A stretch of DNA of 64,000 nt from Adlercreutzia agrestimuris (GCF_943193125.1 NZ_CALPCX010000003.1:124001-188000), one strand, 5' to 3'; shown: positions 36,334 through 43,689, counted from the stretch's first letter. A program made the numbers and translations. Notes: generated from the letters alone by a model not told the origin.

Positions 36334-37700
36334 TGGCTGAGGTTTTGACGAAACAAGAAGCCCTGAGGGCACTAGATCTTGGTGAGTTCGATAAATTTCC
36401 AATTCATAACCCGCGAATTGAATGCGCTTCTCGTGAGCAGATACGCGCTATTCAGCTGGCGAAACTAATAGAGCAAGTCAAATACACCTACGAGCGTGTT
36501 CCGTGGTATCAAAAAAAGATGGATGAAATGGGCGTAAGCCCTTCCGACATTAAAACGCTTGACGATATTCGGAAACTTCCTTTTACTGACAAATCGGTGC
36601 TTCGAGATACGTTTCCCTATGGCTTATTTGCTGTACCTCTTGATGAAGTAGTGGAGCTTCATGCTTCATCTGGCACAACAGGCAAACCAATTGTGGTTGG
36701 TTACAACAAAAGCGATATGGACATGTGGGCTGATTGCATTATGCGTCTCGTTCAAATGGCTGGCGTTGTTTCATCGGACCGAGCACAAATGGGCTTTGGG
36801 TATGGCATGTTCACGGGAGGTTTTGGTCTACATTATGGCCTGCAACGTCTTGGTTGCATGATGATTCCAGCAGGTGCGGGAAACACTGAGCGTCATCTTC
36901 AAATGATTGAGGACTACGGCACAACTGTACTGATTGCTACACCTTCTTATGCTATGCATATGTGCGAAGTTGGAGAGCAGCTTGGTTTTGATTGGGAGCA
37001 CTCCTCGCTTCGTGTTGGACTATTTGGTGGCGAGCCATGTCCGCCTCATCTTAAACAAGAGATTGAGTCTCGTATGCATATCATTTGCACAGATAACTAC
37101 GGACTGACCGAGGTTATGGGGCCAGGAGTTTCTGGTGAGTGTTTAGCTTCACGCGATATGCAGCACATTGCAGAAGATCACTTTTTCTGGGAGGTTATCA
37201 ATCCGCAAACAGGTGAACCTGTTGAAGAGGGAGAAGAAGGGGAGCTTGTTTTAACACCTCTTGGCAAGCAAGCTTTTCCGGTACTTCGTTATCGCACGCA
37301 TGACCTTACACGCGTTACAGTTAGTCCATGTGCTTGTGGACGCACCACAGCACGCATGCAGAAGGTACGTTCTCGCAGTGACGACATGCTTATCATTCGA
37401 GGAACAAATGTCTTCCCATCACAAGTGGAAGATGTCTTAGGCGGCATCGAAGGCGTTTCTCCGCATTATCGTCTGGTTATTGATAACGAGACAGGGCTTG
37501 ACCGTATGGTAGTCCATGTTGAGCTTAAACCCGAGGCATTCAGTGACTCCTTTGAGGAAATGAATGCATTTAAGCGGATGATTGCTGATAAGTTGAAGAG
37601 CGTCTTGCTTGTTGGGGTAGAGGTGAAGCTTGTCGAACCAGGCGGAATTGAGCGTGCCCTTGGTAAAGCGAAGCACGTCGAAGATAATCGTCGTAAGTAA
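36333..37700 (+). CDS. paaK: Phenylacetate-CoA ligase (second copy)
   Basis: A 455-residue AMP-forming aryl-CoA ligase, a paralogue of the protein at 29827-31149 but clearly diverged. The phosphate loop ASSGTTGKP is near residue 110, YGLTEVMGPG is the adenylate motif, and SDDMLIIRGTNVFPSQVED is the hinge region. GAGGA precedes the start, which overlaps the ACT gene stop. Two ligases suggest different aryl acids, such as phenylacetate and indoleacetate. Ends 28 bases before gluQ, which runs toward it. Confidence 0.92.
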   Translation: MAEVLTKQEALRALDLGEFDKFPIHNPRIECASREQIRAIQLAKLIEQVKYTYERVPWYQKKMDEMGVSPSDIKTLDDIRKLPFTDKSVLRDTFPYGLFAVPLDEVVELHASSGTTGKPIVVGYNKSDMDMWADCIMRLVQMAGVVSSDRAQMGFGYGMFTGGFGLHYGLQRLGCMMIPAGAGNTERHLQMIEDYGTTVLIATPSYAMHMCEVGEQLGFDWEHSSLRVGLFGGEPCPPHLKQEIESRMHIICTDNYGLTEVMGPGVSGECLASRDMQHIAEDHFFWEVINPQTGEPVEEGEEGELVLTPLGKQAFPVLRYRTHDLTRVTVSPCACGRTTARMQKVRSRSDDMLIIRGTNVFPSQVEDVLGGIEGVSPHYRLVIDNETGLDRMVVHVELKPEAFSDSFEEMNAFKRMIADKLKSVLLVGVEVKLVEPGGIERALGKAKHVEDNRRK

Positions 37701-37707
37701 AACTTCT

Positions 37708-37728
37708 ACGTTAGAGTAACTCTAACGT
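37708..37728. repeat. Palindromic repeat, copy 1
   Basis: ACGTTAGAGT-A-ACTCTAACGT, a perfect dyad of 10+1+10 bases in the 28-base gap between convergent paaK and gluQ. It shares its core with the copies at 40611, 42592 and 42643. Confidence 0.85.
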
Positions 37729-38688
37729 TTACTTGTCAGGCTCCCAAGTGATTGCTTGGGAGCCTTTGCATGCTTCAAGAATGCTGTTGAAGCTATGGCA
37801 CGCAAGCAACTCTTGGGGTGTGATAGGCTCAAATGATTCAAGTAACCCGCCTGCAACTGCTAAAGCGCCGATAATGCCAGCAGGAGAGTGATATCTTTCC
37901 ATGAGATACTCCATAGAAGCGTCCTGATTGCGTTTAGAGAGGCGTCTTCCTGTTTTGTCCACTAATAGGGGCAGATGAGCATATTCGGGCGTATTAAGCC
38001 CTAGGAGCCCTTGAAGATAGATTTGCTGCGGCGTAGAAGACAAAAGATCGACACCTCGACTTACCAGGGTTATTCCTTGCGCAGCATCATCCACAACTAC
38101 GGCTAGATGATATGCATAGGAGCAATCTGAGCGCTTAATGACGAAGTCACCGCAATCTAAGGCAAGGTTTTCGCAATAACGACCTTGAACAAGATCGGGA
38201 ATTTCTACAACTTGAGAAGGAACAATCAACCGATAGGAGGGTTGACGTCCTTGGGCAGCAAGTCGTTTTGTGTGATTGATTACCTCATCCTTTGTGAAAT
38301 TTCTGCACGTTTTGGCATAAACATATGCTTCACCCGTATGTGGAGCGCTTTGCGCATGAAGATCAGCCCGCGAACAGAAGCAAGGGTAAACGAGGCCCTG
38401 TTGGGCAAGAAGGTCATATGCCTTGGCATATGTCTCATCACGCTCATGCTGATAAAACGGCCCTTTATCCCAGGTTAGACCAAGCTGTTCATAATCGCGC
38501 ATAATCTGTTCAGCAAAATAAGGTTTAGAGCGTTGTTTATCTAAATCTTCAATTCTGAGTACTATTTGACCGCCTGACGATTTCGCTAAGAGCCAAGTTA
38601 TGAGCGAAGCATAGATATTGCCAGCGTGCATTCTTCCAGTGGGAGAGGGGGCAAAGCGTCCCGTAAGCGGTTGTGTCGTGGTTGTCAT
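37729..38688 (-). CDS. gluQ: Glutamyl-Q tRNA(Asp) synthetase
   Basis: A truncated GluRS paralogue, 319 residues, that charges glutamate onto the queuosine base at the wobble position of tRNA-Asp. The HIGH-like region GRFAPSPTGRMHAGN is at about 10-24. Zinc-ligand candidates are CFC near residue 103 and the C of KTC near residue 127. A KMSKS-like RLSKRN is also seen. No anticodon-binding domain is present, as expected. It lies eight bases downstream of the menA-like gene. It implies that the organism has queuosine in tRNA. Confidence 0.94.
   Translation of the reverse strand: MTTTTQPLTGRFAPSPTGRMHAGNIYASLITWLLAKSSGGQIVLRIEDLDKQRSKPYFAEQIMRDYEQLGLTWDKGPFYQHERDETYAKAYDLLAQQGLVYPCFCSRADLHAQSAPHTGEAYVYAKTCRNFTKDEVINHTKRLAAQGRQPSYRLIVPSQVVEIPDLVQGRYCENLALDCGDFVIKRSDCSYAYHLAVVVDDAAQGITLVSRGVDLLSSTPQQIYLQGLLGLNTPEYAHLPLLVDKTGRRLSKRNQDASMEYLMERYHSPAGIIGALAVAGGLLESFEPITPQELLACHSFNSILEACKGSQAITWEPDK
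37739..37767 (+). terminator. Terminator for the ior-paaK transcript, inside gluQ
   Basis: GGCTCCCAAG-TGATTG-CTTGGGAGCC followed by TTTGC is a ten-pair hairpin with a short T run. It lies within the last codons of the opposing gluQ gene, so coding sequence and terminator share bases. Confidence 0.75.
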
Positions 38689-38696
38689 AGAGGGTA

Positions 38697-39632
38697 CTAC
38701 CAGATCAGATAGGGAACTCCAGCAAATATTGCTGCAGCATAAAACGTACCAAGTATGACATTGAGACTCCCAATTTGAGACATTGCAACAATTCTTGTCT
38801 GGGGTAAGAGTGGATTATTAAAAATGGCTTTAAGTGGAGCAATTGAGGCAAGAAGCATAAAGACGCAAACAACAATACCTGAAGTAAACCACACCGCAAC
38901 AACACCGATAATTGCAACAATCCAAAGCGCAATAAGGAAACGATAGAGGAGAACTGTGCGTTCGCGGCCTAAAACTACAGGAAGAGTTTTGCGCGAAACA
39001 GTTTCATCTTTTTCAATATCACACGTATTGTTGGTAAACATTATGAGCGCAACGCCAATAATAGTTGGAAGGGCTATCACCAGCATCCAAAAGTTTAATG
39101 AGCCTGTAAGAGCCTGATAGGACGCCAAAGGTATAAGACCACCCATGACAAAACCGCTGATGAGTTCCCCGATTGGCAAGTAGGAGATAGGTGTTTTACC
39201 AGCTGAGTACAAAACAACAATAATTGCTCCTATCAGACCAAGCAATAAAGGAATCCAGCCGGCTTTCACAATGACATAAATGCCAAGCAAAAATGCACAG
39301 ACAAGAAAACACCAAGCCAGGTTTCGTGCAGCTTTTGGGTTGATATTGGCGTATATGAGGGTGGCATCGCTTTCTTCGACATTATCGTCAGTAGAATCGG
39401 CTCCCTTAACATAGTCATAGTAGTCATTAAAAGTATTAACTGATGATTGCATAAGAATACAAATTGCTAAAAGTGCCAAGCTGAGTGATGCCGAGAGCAC
39501 TCCTGTCGAAACACTTGCGCAGGCGCAGGCAATCAAGCAGGGCATAATAGCCGCTGGCCATGTATGTGGCGCAGCAAGCTGGAGCGCAAATTTGGGTGTC
39601 ATTTTTGCATAATTTGAATTCTTGTTACTCAT
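38697..39632 (-). CDS. menA: MenA-like UbiA-family prenyltransferase
   Basis: A 311-residue membrane prenyltransferase with eight or nine helices. The first aspartate motif is NDYYDYVKGAD and the second NNTCDIEKDE. Length and motifs best fit 1,4-dihydroxy-2-naphthoate polyprenyltransferase of menaquinone synthesis; another UbiA substrate is possible because no other men genes are nearby. The ATG at 39632 is chosen for the N-terminus; AAGGAA lies rather far upstream. Probably cotranscribed with gluQ. Its presence hints at a quinone-linked electron chain. Confidence 0.87.
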   Translation of the reverse strand: MSNKNSNYAKMTPKFALQLAAPHTWPAAIMPCLIACACASVSTGVLSASLSLALLAICILMQSSVNTFNDYYDYVKGADSTDDNVEESDATLIYANINPKAARNLAWCFLVCAFLLGIYVIVKAGWIPLLLGLIGAIIVVLYSAGKTPISYLPIGELISGFVMGGLIPLASYQALTGSLNFWMLVIALPTIIGVALIMFTNNTCDIEKDETVSRKTLPVVLGRERTVLLYRFLIALWIVAIIGVVAVWFTSGIVVCVFMLLASIAPLKAIFNNPLLPQTRIVAMSQIGSLNVILGTFYAAAIFAGVPYLIW

Positions 39633-39676
39633 GGTGCGTGTTGATATTCCTTTCGCAGCGCTCACGTTGAATTCGC

Positions 39677-39709
39677 AAAAAAGGGAGCTGGTAAAGTATA
39701 CCAACTCCC
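39677..39709 (-). terminator. Terminator of the 24-residue peptide gene
   Basis: On the minus strand GGGAGTTGGTA pairs with TACCAGCTCCC (one G-T pair) around a five-base loop, followed by a run of six T. It lies just after the small ORF at 39725-39799 and before menA. Confidence 0.85.
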
Positions 39710-39724
39710 GTGATAAAACCCTGT

Positions 39725-39799
39725 TTATGCTAGTTGCGTTATGAGCGAAACACACATTAACACTCCAGCAAAGCATGCCAGGGAGATTACATAGCCCAT
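39725..39799 (-). CDS. 24-residue hydrophobic peptide
   Basis: A very short ORF of 24 codons plus stop, preceded by an ideal ATAAGGAGGGAAGC ribosome site. The peptide is almost wholly hydrophobic (starts MGYVISLACFAG, ends TQLA) with two cysteines and would form a single membrane helix. It stands alone between two terminator-like hairpins, so it is probably its own transcript. No family is recognised. Candidate roles are a regulatory membrane peptide or a type I toxin; both are speculation. Confidence 0.6.
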   Translation of the reverse strand: MGYVISLACFAGVLMCVSLITQLA

Positions 39800-39846
39800 G
39801 CTTCCCTCCTTATAACATGGAACAATGTAATAACATCATAGCAAGC

Positions 39847-39912
39847 AAAAAGGCTCACATGTTTCGTTCAGCTCAATAGTGGATAATGAGTGTACGAGAA
39901 GTGAGCCTTTTG
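39847..39912 (-). terminator. Terminator-like inverted repeat after the lipoprotein gene
   Basis: AAAAGGCTCAC (39848-39858) and its exact complement GTGAGCCTTTT (39901-39911) are separated by 42 bases. Read on the minus strand the stem ends in TTTTTG, 18 bases after the lipoprotein stop. The long loop makes it unusual. Confidence 0.55.
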
Positions 39913-39928
39913 TTACTCAAGTAACGGC

Positions 39929-40507
39929 TTAGGCACCAAAGAGAGCGTTCTGCAGTGCGGTCTCAGCAGCAGCAGTGGGCTCCCAAGTGTTGCCGTTCAG
40001 CGTAAAGGTAAGATCAATGGGCTCTTGAGTGGTTGCCTGAACTTGACCAACAGCTTCCATCATGATCTGGCCAACAAGCTGATTAGCTTCATCTTCAGAC
40101 ATAGAAGAGGTGTCGGTATTGTTGGCAGTTTCCTCTGCATTCGTCATGACCTCATTGTAGATGTCGGTCAGCGTTTTGCAGGTGATCGTAACATTTGCCG
40201 TAGCGGTGTCGCCGTCAACTGTTACGTCATTGATGGTGTAATCGAAGCCCTCAAGATAGCTCACCATGAATTCATTTGCATCAATTCCATAAGCGTCCAT
40301 CTCGCTTGCGAGTGCAGCATCAGTAATTGACTCCATGAACTCCGGGTCTTTGTTTTTAACTAAGTCGAGTTCGCGTGCAACGCCTTCGCGAACTACTTCT
40401 TCGTCGCTTTTGCCGCAGCTGCTCAAAACAAGCGCGCCAAAGCAAAGCATGGTAGCTGCAAGCACAAGAGCCAGCAACTTCTTTGATCCCTGTGAGATCC
40501 TCTGCAT
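39929..40507 (-). CDS. Putative lipoprotein of unknown function
   Basis: A 192-residue protein. The signal peptide has a basic start (MQRISQGSKK), a hydrophobic core and the lipobox LSSC at about residues 24-27, followed by GKSDEE, so it should be lipidated and exposed. The mature part is acidic and Ala/Thr-rich, with a DUF-like layout (VNDVTVDGDTATANVTITCKTL) seen in small extracellular lipoproteins. The ATG at 40507 has AAGGAGGGAC directly before it; a longer in-frame start at 40540 is not needed. Function unknown. Confidence 0.88.
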   Translation of the reverse strand: MQRISQGSKKLLALVLAATMLCFGALVLSSCGKSDEEVVREGVARELDLVKNKDPEFMESITDAALASEMDAYGIDANEFMVSYLEGFDYTINDVTVDGDTATANVTITCKTLTDIYNEVMTNAEETANNTDTSSMSEDEANQLVGQIMMEAVGQVQATTQEPIDLTFTLNGNTWEPTAAAETALQNALFGA

Positions 40508-40548
40508 GTTCGTCCCTCCTTTAGGGTCCAAGTAAAACAAACAGTGAA

Positions 40549-40576
40549 ATTATACTCCGAGATGGAAATATTCAAA
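40549..40576 (-). promoter_or_regulatory. Promoter of the lipoprotein gene
   Basis: On the minus strand a perfect -10 TATAAT (40549-40554) stands 16 bases from a -35 TTTGAA (40571-40576). The expected start is about 35 bases before the ATG. Confidence 0.6.
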
Positions 40577-40610
40577 GTTTCTGTACGCTCAGCGAACTTA
40601 AAAACACCTG

Positions 40611-40647
40611 AATGGGTACCGTTAGAGTTACTCTAACGGTACCCATT
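40611..40647. repeat. Palindromic repeat, copy 2 (37 bases)
   Basis: A perfect dyad of 18+1+18 bases: AATGGGTACCGTTAGAGT, a central T, and the exact complement. The inner TTAGAGT core is shared with the other copies, but the outer GGTACC arms are its own. It lies about 35 bases upstream of the lipoprotein promoter and 63 bases from the cytochrome remnant. Confidence 0.88.
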
Positions 40648-40709
40648 TGATCCATCGATTGCAAGGGAGGGAACACTTCAACCGATATGCTCACACGCTC
40701 TATGATTTC

Positions 40710-40859
40710 TTACACTTGATGGCAGGTATTGCATTCATAAATATCCGCATGATGACAGTTTCTGCATACCTTTGGAGCGGTTTCGTTCACTTCGCTTTGA
40801 CTGTGGAATTTGTGGCACGAAGAACAGCTAATCGCAGCATGATCCTCCAGATCTGGTAA
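40710..40859 (-). pseudogene. Remnant of a multiheme c-type cytochrome
   Basis: On the minus strand one frame reads LPDLEDHAAISCSSCHKFH, then VCRNCHH, then ECNTCHQV and a stop. Three CxxCH haem-binding motifs lie within about 40 residues (near 40812-40826, 40752-40766 and 40719-40733). That density is diagnostic of cytochrome c3-like or NapC-partner proteins. The open frame continues upstream without haem motifs, export signal or a good start, so this looks like the surviving 3' end of a decayed gene. A functional 58-residue protein from a TTG is less likely. Confidence 0.65.
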
Positions 40860-41091
40860 ATCAAGTAATCTCGTATAACAAACCAAGAGTTTATTTATAA
40901 ATTTGACAGCTGCAAAAAGGAGAGAGTAGAAATGGTTGTGCAGCCTAAAAGCACTTTTAGTTTCAATTCCTAACTTTACATAACATATATTATCAATAAA
41001 AGGTATTTGTTTAAGGGGAGTAAGGTTTCGGTGTTCAATTGAATTAAACTATTATTGTTTCAGTCTTGGAATACTTATGAGGAGTTTGCTT
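40860..41091. other. AT-rich intergenic segment with a 13-codon ORF
   Basis: Between the cytochrome remnant and the small membrane protein. The only coding-like signal is a 13-codon ORF on the plus strand at 40932-40973 (MVVQPKSTFSFNS) with a strong AAGGAG nine bases before its ATG. Its end overlaps a small hairpin CTAAAAG-CA-CTTTTAG. It may be a leader peptide or decayed sequence. Confidence 0.3.
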
Positions 41092-41280
41092 ATGCAAGAA
41101 TTGCTCACACAACTCTATACGACTACTCCGCCATCAGGCCCTGATATGGTTCTTCCTATACTGATAAGCTTGCTTGTGTCATATCTGATTCCAATTGCAA
41201 TCTTGGTTTTATCGATTGCATGCTTAATCTACCTTCGGAAAATCTTTAATTTGCTTTCAGATATGCATCAATACTGGTAA
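41092..41280 (+). CDS. Small membrane protein
   Basis: A 62-residue protein with one or two close transmembrane segments (about residues 18-48, VLPILISLLVSYLIPIAILVLSIACLIYL), a short polar N-terminus and a charged C-terminus (RKIFNLLSDMHQYW). GAGGAG eight bases before the ATG at 41092 makes it the better start than 41077. No family is recognised. It converges on the gene at 41305. Confidence 0.65.
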   Translation: MQELLTQLYTTTPPSGPDMVLPILISLLVSYLIPIAILVLSIACLIYLRKIFNLLSDMHQYW

Positions 41281-41304
41281 TCAGTTACTGTTAAAGTTTG
41301 CAGA

Positions 41305-41985
41305 CTAGCCCCATGTTGACGACGTGCCGGACGGCATATTGCCTGATGGCGCGTTTAAGCTTGCATAATCACCCGATTGAACCATATTAAGTATTTGAGG
41401 AAACATGATATAAGCTGTTACAGCATTCAGAATAAATGCAACGGCACAGATGACGATGGAAATTTGCGCTGTTCGTATAATGATTTTCGCAATCTGAGAT
41501 ACCGAGGAATTTGATTTAATCAAACTCGAGAGTTTTCTAAAACCAAGAATAGCAAATACGAGGCCAATGATAGCTAACAGCATGCCGCCTACAAACAGTG
41601 AAACTGGACCGCAAATATTAGCAATCAAAATATAGTTTCTTGCACGGCGAAGTTCATATTGTTCAGGATCAAGAATCTTTTGCGGCGCTCGCTTATTTGG
41701 TGAATATTGTCCATGCGGGTCATTTGTTGGAGCATAGTAAACATGAGGTGCTTGAGGACCATTTTGATTCTGGGGTCCGGTTGGCCATTGCGGCGGAATC
41801 TGATTTTGCCACTGCGAAGGTGGATTGGGCTCATTATTTTCAGCATCCGTAGGAGGCACAGGAACTACAGGCTGTTCTCCTGACACTGGTACTGAAGAGT
41901 CTTGTTCCTGCTGTGTGTGATCCAACGGTTTTTGGGGATCAGATTGCTGCCTTTGGCCGCTCTTATTATCGTTAAAATCACTCAT
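41305..41985 (-). CDS. Proline-rich membrane protein (DUF4190-like)
   Basis: A 226-residue protein. The first 110 residues are disordered and rich in Pro, Gln and Asn (SQWQNQIPPQWPTGPQNQN). They are followed by a basic stretch and two hydrophobic helices (about 122-145 and 172-195), with a glycine-rich LLAIIGLVFAILGFRKL resembling DUF4190. The C-terminus is Ser/Gly-rich. Such proteins are common in actinobacteria and their function is unknown. The ribosome site is weak. Confidence 0.8.
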   Translation of the reverse strand: MSDFNDNKSGQRQQSDPQKPLDHTQQEQDSSVPVSGEQPVVPVPPTDAENNEPNPPSQWQNQIPPQWPTGPQNQNGPQAPHVYYAPTNDPHGQYSPNKRAPQKILDPEQYELRRARNYILIANICGPVSLFVGGMLLAIIGLVFAILGFRKLSSLIKSNSSVSQIAKIIIRTAQISIVICAVAFILNAVTAYIMFPQILNMVQSGDYASLNAPSGNMPSGTSSTWG

Positions 41986-42174
41986 AGTGCCCGCTTTCGC
42001 AATATATTTAGGTTTGAGGCAAAATATACCGCCTCTGACCTGGGATTATACAAACGAGGCTCTCAGATGCGTTCTAAGGCCCCATTTTGGTTTCCGACGA
42101 CTACTTACTCAAGGAAATAGTCACTTTTTATAAGTTTCATCAAACTATATCATGCCTCAAGGGCTCATAGTCTC

Positions 42175-42567
42175 TTATTTGAGATCACCATGCGCATTTC
42201 GCAATCGCTTAAGACACTCTTTCATTTCTTCAAGCTGATATTCCAAGCCAGTTTCTTGTTGTCGTAAAATTTCTTCACGTTCAGCTCGTGTGGATTTTCC
42301 ACGTCGCTGCAACTTTACAAAATATTGAATACCTTCAATTGAGAGACCGCTTTTGCGTAGCGCGTCAACCAAATACAACTGTTGGATGTCGGCTTGAGAA
42401 AATGAACGGATGCCATTTTTGTCGCGTTTGAGGTTTGGAAAGAATCCGCATTTATCGTAATAGCGAATAGTGAATGCGGATATACCGCTCAGTTCCGAAA
42501 CCTCTTTTGTTCCAAATTCATTGGTTTCATTGTTTGGAGCAAAATCAGATGGATCACTCATGTTCAT
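42175..42567 (-). CDS. MerR-family transcriptional regulator
   Basis: A 130-residue regulator with an N-terminal MerR winged helix (about 20-90: VSELSGISAFTIRYYDKCGFFP, then IQQLYLVDALRKSGLSIEGI) and a coiled-coil dimerisation helix (about 95-128). There are no metal-binding cysteines at the C-terminus, so metal sensing is unlikely; it resembles the AdhR/NmlR-like branch. A second ATG at 42561 has better AAAGGA spacing. Two copies of the TTAGAGT palindrome lie 25-98 bases upstream and are likely its operators. Confidence 0.92.
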   Translation of the reverse strand: MNMSDPSDFAPNNETNEFGTKEVSELSGISAFTIRYYDKCGFFPNLKRDKNGIRSFSQADIQQLYLVDALRKSGLSIEGIQYFVKLQRRGKSTRAEREEILRQQETGLEYQLEEMKECLKRLRNAHGDLK

Positions 42568-42591
42568 GTCCTTTGTGGTATTCGTTTTGCA

Positions 42592-42606
42592 TTAGAGTAA
42601 CTCTAA
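42592..42606. repeat. Palindromic repeat, copy 3
   Basis: TTAGAGT-A-ACTCTAA, the 15-base core only, 25 bases before the MerR start codon. It fits a MerR-type dyad and is the best candidate for autoregulation. Confidence 0.8.
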
Positions 42607-42642
42607 CATATTCGATTACACTCAGAAAACCATTCTTTCAAC

Positions 42643-42665
42643 AGCGTTAGAGTAACTCTAACGCT
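42643..42665. repeat. Palindromic repeat, copy 4
   Basis: A perfect dyad of 11+1+11 bases: AGCGTTAGAGT, central A, exact complement. It lies between the MerR gene and the end of the ferredoxin-like gene, 36 bases from copy 3. Confidence 0.85.
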
Positions 42666-42715
42666 AATACTAATAAGTCCATGAACGTTTGTGTAACAAA
42701 GCAACAAGGTAGACT

Positions 42716-43501
42716 TTAAAGCAATTGACCTTGAATGCTTACAATGAATTCCTTGCAATCAATTGATTTACCAGCAAGCTTTATGGCCTCTTTCGTAGCT
42801 ATTTCTATACCTCTACAACACGGAACCTCCATGCGTACAACAGTTATCGAAGCTATGTCATTATTTGCAAGTATTTCAGAGAGCTTTTCCGCATAGTTCA
42901 CACCATCAAGCTTCGGACAGCCAATAAGCGTTATTGCATCTTGCATAAAATCAGCATGAAAGCTTGCATACGCGAACGCCGTACAATCAGCTGCAATTAA
43001 GAGATGCGCTCCATCGAAATAGGCTGCTTTAGTCGGAGCAAGTTTGATTTGAACTGGCCATTGTTTGAGTTGTGATGCAGGCTTTAGAGTTCCTGTATCA
43101 CCTATAATTGGCAATTTTGCTGTAGGGTTTGAGGACTCCTTTTTCATCGATTTATCAGGGAAAAACCGCGATAATTGATCTGAAGAAGTATCAAATTTGG
43201 TTATTTCAGCAGCCATTTCTCCCGTTAGCGCATTAATAGTAGCCTGTAGAGGCAAGACACCACTTTGCTCGAGGTGCTTTTTAACCGCTAATTCATCATA
43301 AGCAGCGGCCTCACGCTCTACAAACGTGATAGCGTCTACCGGACAGGCTGGTAAGCAGTCTCCAAGACCATCACAATAATCATCACGCAGCAATTGAGCT
43401 TTACCGTTGACTAAGCCAATTGCGCCTTCATGACATGCGGTAACGCACAATTCGCAACCAATACAAGTTTCTTGATCAATTTCAATCACACGACGAATCA
43501 T
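42716..43501 (-). CDS. Ferredoxin-domain protein of unknown role
   Basis: A 261-residue protein. The N-terminal 60 residues hold two [4Fe-4S] motifs (CIGCELCVTAC and, with altered spacing, CDGLGDCLPACP), as in bacterial ferredoxins. The C-terminal 130 residues include CTAFAYASFH, GCPKLDG and a CC pair in VPCCRGIEIA. The layout recalls iron-sulphur proteins found beside hybrid-cluster or redox-stress genes in anaerobes. GAGGAAAC precedes the ATG. The reaction is unknown. Confidence 0.85.
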   Translation of the reverse strand: MIRRVIEIDQETCIGCELCVTACHEGAIGLVNGKAQLLRDDYCDGLGDCLPACPVDAITFVEREAAAYDELAVKKHLEQSGVLPLQATINALTGEMAAEITKFDTSSDQLSRFFPDKSMKKESSNPTAKLPIIGDTGTLKPASQLKQWPVQIKLAPTKAAYFDGAHLLIAADCTAFAYASFHADFMQDAITLIGCPKLDGVNYAEKLSEILANNDIASITVVRMEVPCCRGIEIATKEAIKLAGKSIDCKEFIVSIQGQLL

Positions 43502-43639
43502 GTTTCCTCGCTTTCAACAGCATATGAATTAGTGTAATGGCTCCAGTCTATGCTTAATTGATTTGTTGCAGAGTTTTTACTCCTTTCATAATTATTCCAA
43601 TCGCATCTCTCTTGACTCCAATACAAAACTCTTTATACT

Positions 43640-43658
43640 TATGAACAGTTGTTCATAT
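43640..43658 (+). promoter_or_regulatory. Operator of the metal-efflux operon
   Basis: ATGAAC-AGTT-GTTCAT at 43641-43656 is an inverted repeat of the TGAACA..TGTTCA type bound by ArsR/SmtB sensors such as CzrA and CadC. It lies 34 bases before the arsR-type gene. Its inner GAAC-N4-GTTC also resembles a LexA half-consensus, but the context favours the metal sensor. Confidence 0.72.
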
Positions 43659-43689
43659 GTTTATATATTAGTCGTGTTAGGAAAATATA

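Noticed and set aside
40647..40859. A 70-codon plus-strand open frame after the long palindrome
   Set aside because: It is antisense to the cytochrome remnant, has no ribosome site and reads like random sequence; the CxxCH frame on the other strand explains the openness.
42001..42120. Open frame on the plus strand opposite the DUF4190-like gene's upstream region
   Set aside because: It lacks a start signal and is the shadow of the proline-rich gene and its promoter region.
43642..43655. GAAC-N4-GTTC before the ArsR gene read as a LexA box
   Set aside because: The outer bases and longer TGAACA..TGTTCA symmetry fit an ArsR/SmtB operator, and the operon is a metal-efflux unit.
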